From: Actinomycetes bacterium
Lineage (GTDB): Bacteria; Actinomycetota; Acidimicrobiia; Acidimicrobiales; Bog-793
NCBI GenBank assembly: GCA_021785095.1
Contig: JAJYGM010000036.1
Coordinates: 1-8,801, forward strand
DNA length: 8,801 bases
Reading direction: 5' to 3'
Positions 7,350-8,801 of this stretch are shown piece by piece. The position numbers and the translations under genes were made by a program. Positions within the stretch are counted from its first letter, which is position 1. Each line of letters opens with the position of its first letter. Under the pieces are notes generated by a model. That model was not told the origin of the DNA and made no database searches. It saw nothing but the letters and a program-made list of their open reading frames with translations.

Positions 7350-7964
7350 ATGAACAGCACGCTCGTCTGGTACACGTCCCGAGCGAGCGGGATCGTGGCG
7401 TGGGCACTGCTCGCCGGGAGCGTGCTCTGGGGGCTCTTCATGAGCACACGCCTCGCCGAGACCGTCCGCCGTCGTGCCTGGCTCCTCGACCTGCACCGCT
7501 TCCTCGGAGCCGGCGCGCTCGTGTTCGTCGTGGTGCACGTCTCCTCCATCCTGCTCGACACCTACACCCACTTCGGCTTGACCGAGGTCCTCGTGCCGCT
7601 GACGGGGTCATGGCGCCCCGGTGCGGTCGCGTGGGGCATCGTGGCCATGTACCTCCTCGTCGCGCTCGAGGTGACCCCGCTGCTGCGGCGCGTGGTGCCG
7701 CGGCGAGTCTGGCGGCGCACCCATTACCTGTCGTTCCCGCTCTTCGCCTTCGCGACGATCCACGGCCTCGCCGCCGGCACGGACCGTCACTCGGCCGCGC
7801 TCCGGATCGCCTTCTACAGCGTCTCGTGGGCGGCCGGGGTGCTGGTGGTGATGCGGGCCGTCACGGCGCGGCGGGCGCGAGCCGACGCTCTCACGGAGCT
7901 GGCCCGGGACCGCGGCCGCCTGCCACTCGACGGGGCAGGGGCGTCGCTCCCACGTAGCGGCTGA
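7350..7964 (+). CDS. Ferric-reductase-like transmembrane heme protein
   Basis: This is a small integral membrane protein of 204 residues with at least five hydrophobic helices (about 4-33, 49-70, 92-112, 124-142, 149-169). It resembles the ferric reductase-like/MsrQ-type membrane domain. Four histidines sit in the bis-heme pattern: His49 and His63 (13 residues between) and His125 and His138 (12 residues between), so two b-hemes across the membrane are likely. No flavin or NAD(P)H domain is fused, so electrons must come from or go to a separate partner. The ATG at 7350 fits the family N-terminus (VWYTSRASGIVAWALL) but has only a poorly spaced GAGG (7344-7347) before it. It lies 35 bases after the kinase gene on the same strand. 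Its last 24 codons overlap the convergent ApbE gene. Expected role: transmembrane electron transfer; the substrate is unknown. Confidence 0.85.
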   Translation: MNSTLVWYTSRASGIVAWALLAGSVLWGLFMSTRLAETVRRRAWLLDLHRFLGAGALVFVVVHVSSILLDTYTHFGLTEVLVPLTGSWRPGAVAWGIVAMYLLVALEVTPLLRRVVPRRVWRRTHYLSFPLFAFATIHGLAAGTDRHSAALRIAFYSVSWAAGVLVVMRAVTARRARADALTELARDRGRLPLDGAGASLPRSG

Positions 7965-8801
7965 ACCCCTCGGTGGCAAGCACCTTCCCGTCCTCCGTCA
8001 CGGCGATCACATCCGAGCCTGTCCCCCCGACGATGTCGAAGGGATGCTCCTCGCCGTTCACGAGGACCGCTTTGGCGAGGATCTCGGCCCGCCAGGCCTC
8101 CCCGGCGACGACCGTGGCGTGGTTGAGCCCGCTCTCGGCCGGGCGGTGGGAGCGGGGGTCGATCAGGTGGTGCCTGAGCTCGCCGTCGACGAGCCAGCGC
8201 CGCTTCAGCGTGGTCGAAGTCGCCATGCCGCCCGCTGCCAGCCCGACGAGGGCGAGAGGCACGGCCCCGTTCCATGCGTGCTCGACCGCGATGGTCCAGC
8301 CGCCCGGATCCGGTCCGACACCAACGACGCGCAGGTCACCTCCGATGTTGCAGCACACGCCGTCGGCGCCGGCATCCATGAGCTCGGCCGCGACGAGGTC
8401 GGCCGCCAGCCCCTTGCCGATGCCGCCCGAGTCGATGCCGACGTCCGGGGGTAGGTGGACGTCGTGGCCCTCGAGCACGATCCCGTCGCATCCTGACCGG
8501 AAGTGGCTGATCGGCTGGCGCTCGCGCGGCCCGATCTCCTCGTAGGTGCGGTCGTAGCCCGCCCGGACGACATCGCCGAGCAGTGTCGGGTCGAAGGCTC
8601 CGCCCGAGAGCCACCAGCCCTCGAGCGACCGTTGGACGAGGAGCCGGGTCTCCTCGGACACGCGGGTCACCTCGCCGGCGCGAGCATTCAACCGGTTGAG
8701 CTCGCTCGTCGGGCGAAACCGGCTCCACCGCTGCTCGAGGGCCTCGATCCGGCGCCTCCCGCGGCCCGTCAGACGAGCGGGGCCGACGACGATGAGATGC
8801 G
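7891..8801 (-). CDS. ApbE-type FAD:protein FMN transferase (partial, 5' end outside window)
   Basis: This enzyme transfers FMN from FAD to a Ser/Thr of an acceptor protein, building covalent flavoproteins for electron transfer. Family motifs, in order: near the N-terminus IEALEQRWSRFRPTSELNRLN, typical of actinobacterial ApbE; GAFDPTL; the glycine-rich IDSGGIGKGLAADL (a variant of the usual D-x-GGIAKG); NIGGDLRVVG; ATSTTLKRRW; HHLIDPRSHRP; and the C-terminal AEILAKA segment, which may bind Mg2+. The frame is open to the right edge. An internal TTG at 8691 could be read as a start but would cut off the conserved SRFRPTSELNRL segment, so the real start lies beyond 8801, probably 10-25 codons away. 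No signal peptide can be judged. The usual Asp and Thr at the metal site appear as Glu and Lys. The last 74 bases overlap the convergent heme protein gene. Confidence 0.92.
   Translation of the reverse strand, partial: HLIVVGPARLTGRGRRRIEALEQRWSRFRPTSELNRLNARAGEVTRVSEETRLLVQRSLEGWWLSGGAFDPTLLGDVVRAGYDRTYEEIGPRERQPISHFRSGCDGIVLEGHDVHLPPDVGIDSGGIGKGLAADLVAAELMDAGADGVCCNIGGDLRVVGVGPDPGGWTIAVEHAWNGAVPLALVGLAAGGMATSTTLKRRWLVDGELRHHLIDPRSHRPAESGLNHATVVAGEAWRAEILAKAVLVNGEEHPFDIVGGTGSDVIAVTEDGKVLATEGFSRYVGATPLPRRVAGGRGPGPAP

Noticed and set aside
1..8801. tRNA, rRNA, CRISPR arrays, insertion sequences, attachment sites, riboswitches
   Set aside because: Reading both strands gave no spaced repeats, transposase motifs, terminal inverted repeats or tRNA-like structures, and nearly all of the window is accounted for by protein genes.

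Overview
The window comes from a high-GC bacterium, most likely an actinobacterium. Third codon positions are dominated by G and C, three consecutive genes start with GTG, genes are packed with 1-4 base overlaps, and the second two-component pair and the heme/ApbE genes resemble actinobacterial families. I cannot place it more precisely from sequence alone. Almost every base is coding. There are no RNA genes, insertion sequences, CRISPR arrays or obvious transfer scars, and no gene-free stretch exceeds 80 bases.

Positions 1-5040 hold the high-affinity potassium uptake operon: the last codons of kdpA, then kdpB (P-type ATPase subunit), kdpC, a short kdpD (sensor kinase) and kdpE (response regulator), all on the plus strand. 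KdpA, KdpB and KdpC form the ATP-driven K+ pump. KdpD/KdpE would switch the operon on under K+ limitation. The KdpD is unusual: at 524 residues it starts directly at the four-helix membrane domain and lacks the cytoplasmic KdpD and USP-like domains that normally precede it.

Positions 5090-7314 hold a second two-component system, an OmpR-type regulator and a HAMP-containing histidine kinase that overlap by 4 bases. It sits 49 bases after kdpE on the same strand.

Positions 7350-8801 hold a probable membrane redox module. A small ferric-reductase-like heme membrane protein follows the kinase gene by 35 bases. Convergent to it, with 74 bases of overlap, is an ApbE-type FAD:protein FMN transferase whose 5' end runs off the right edge. 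ApbE covalently attaches FMN to an acceptor protein, but no acceptor is present in the window; it may lie just beyond position 8801. The second two-component system may control this module.

I see no completely new system. The points most worth a second look are the truncated KdpD, with a possible near-leaderless promoter in front of it, and the two-component/heme/ApbE group with its convergent overlap and missing flavin carrier.
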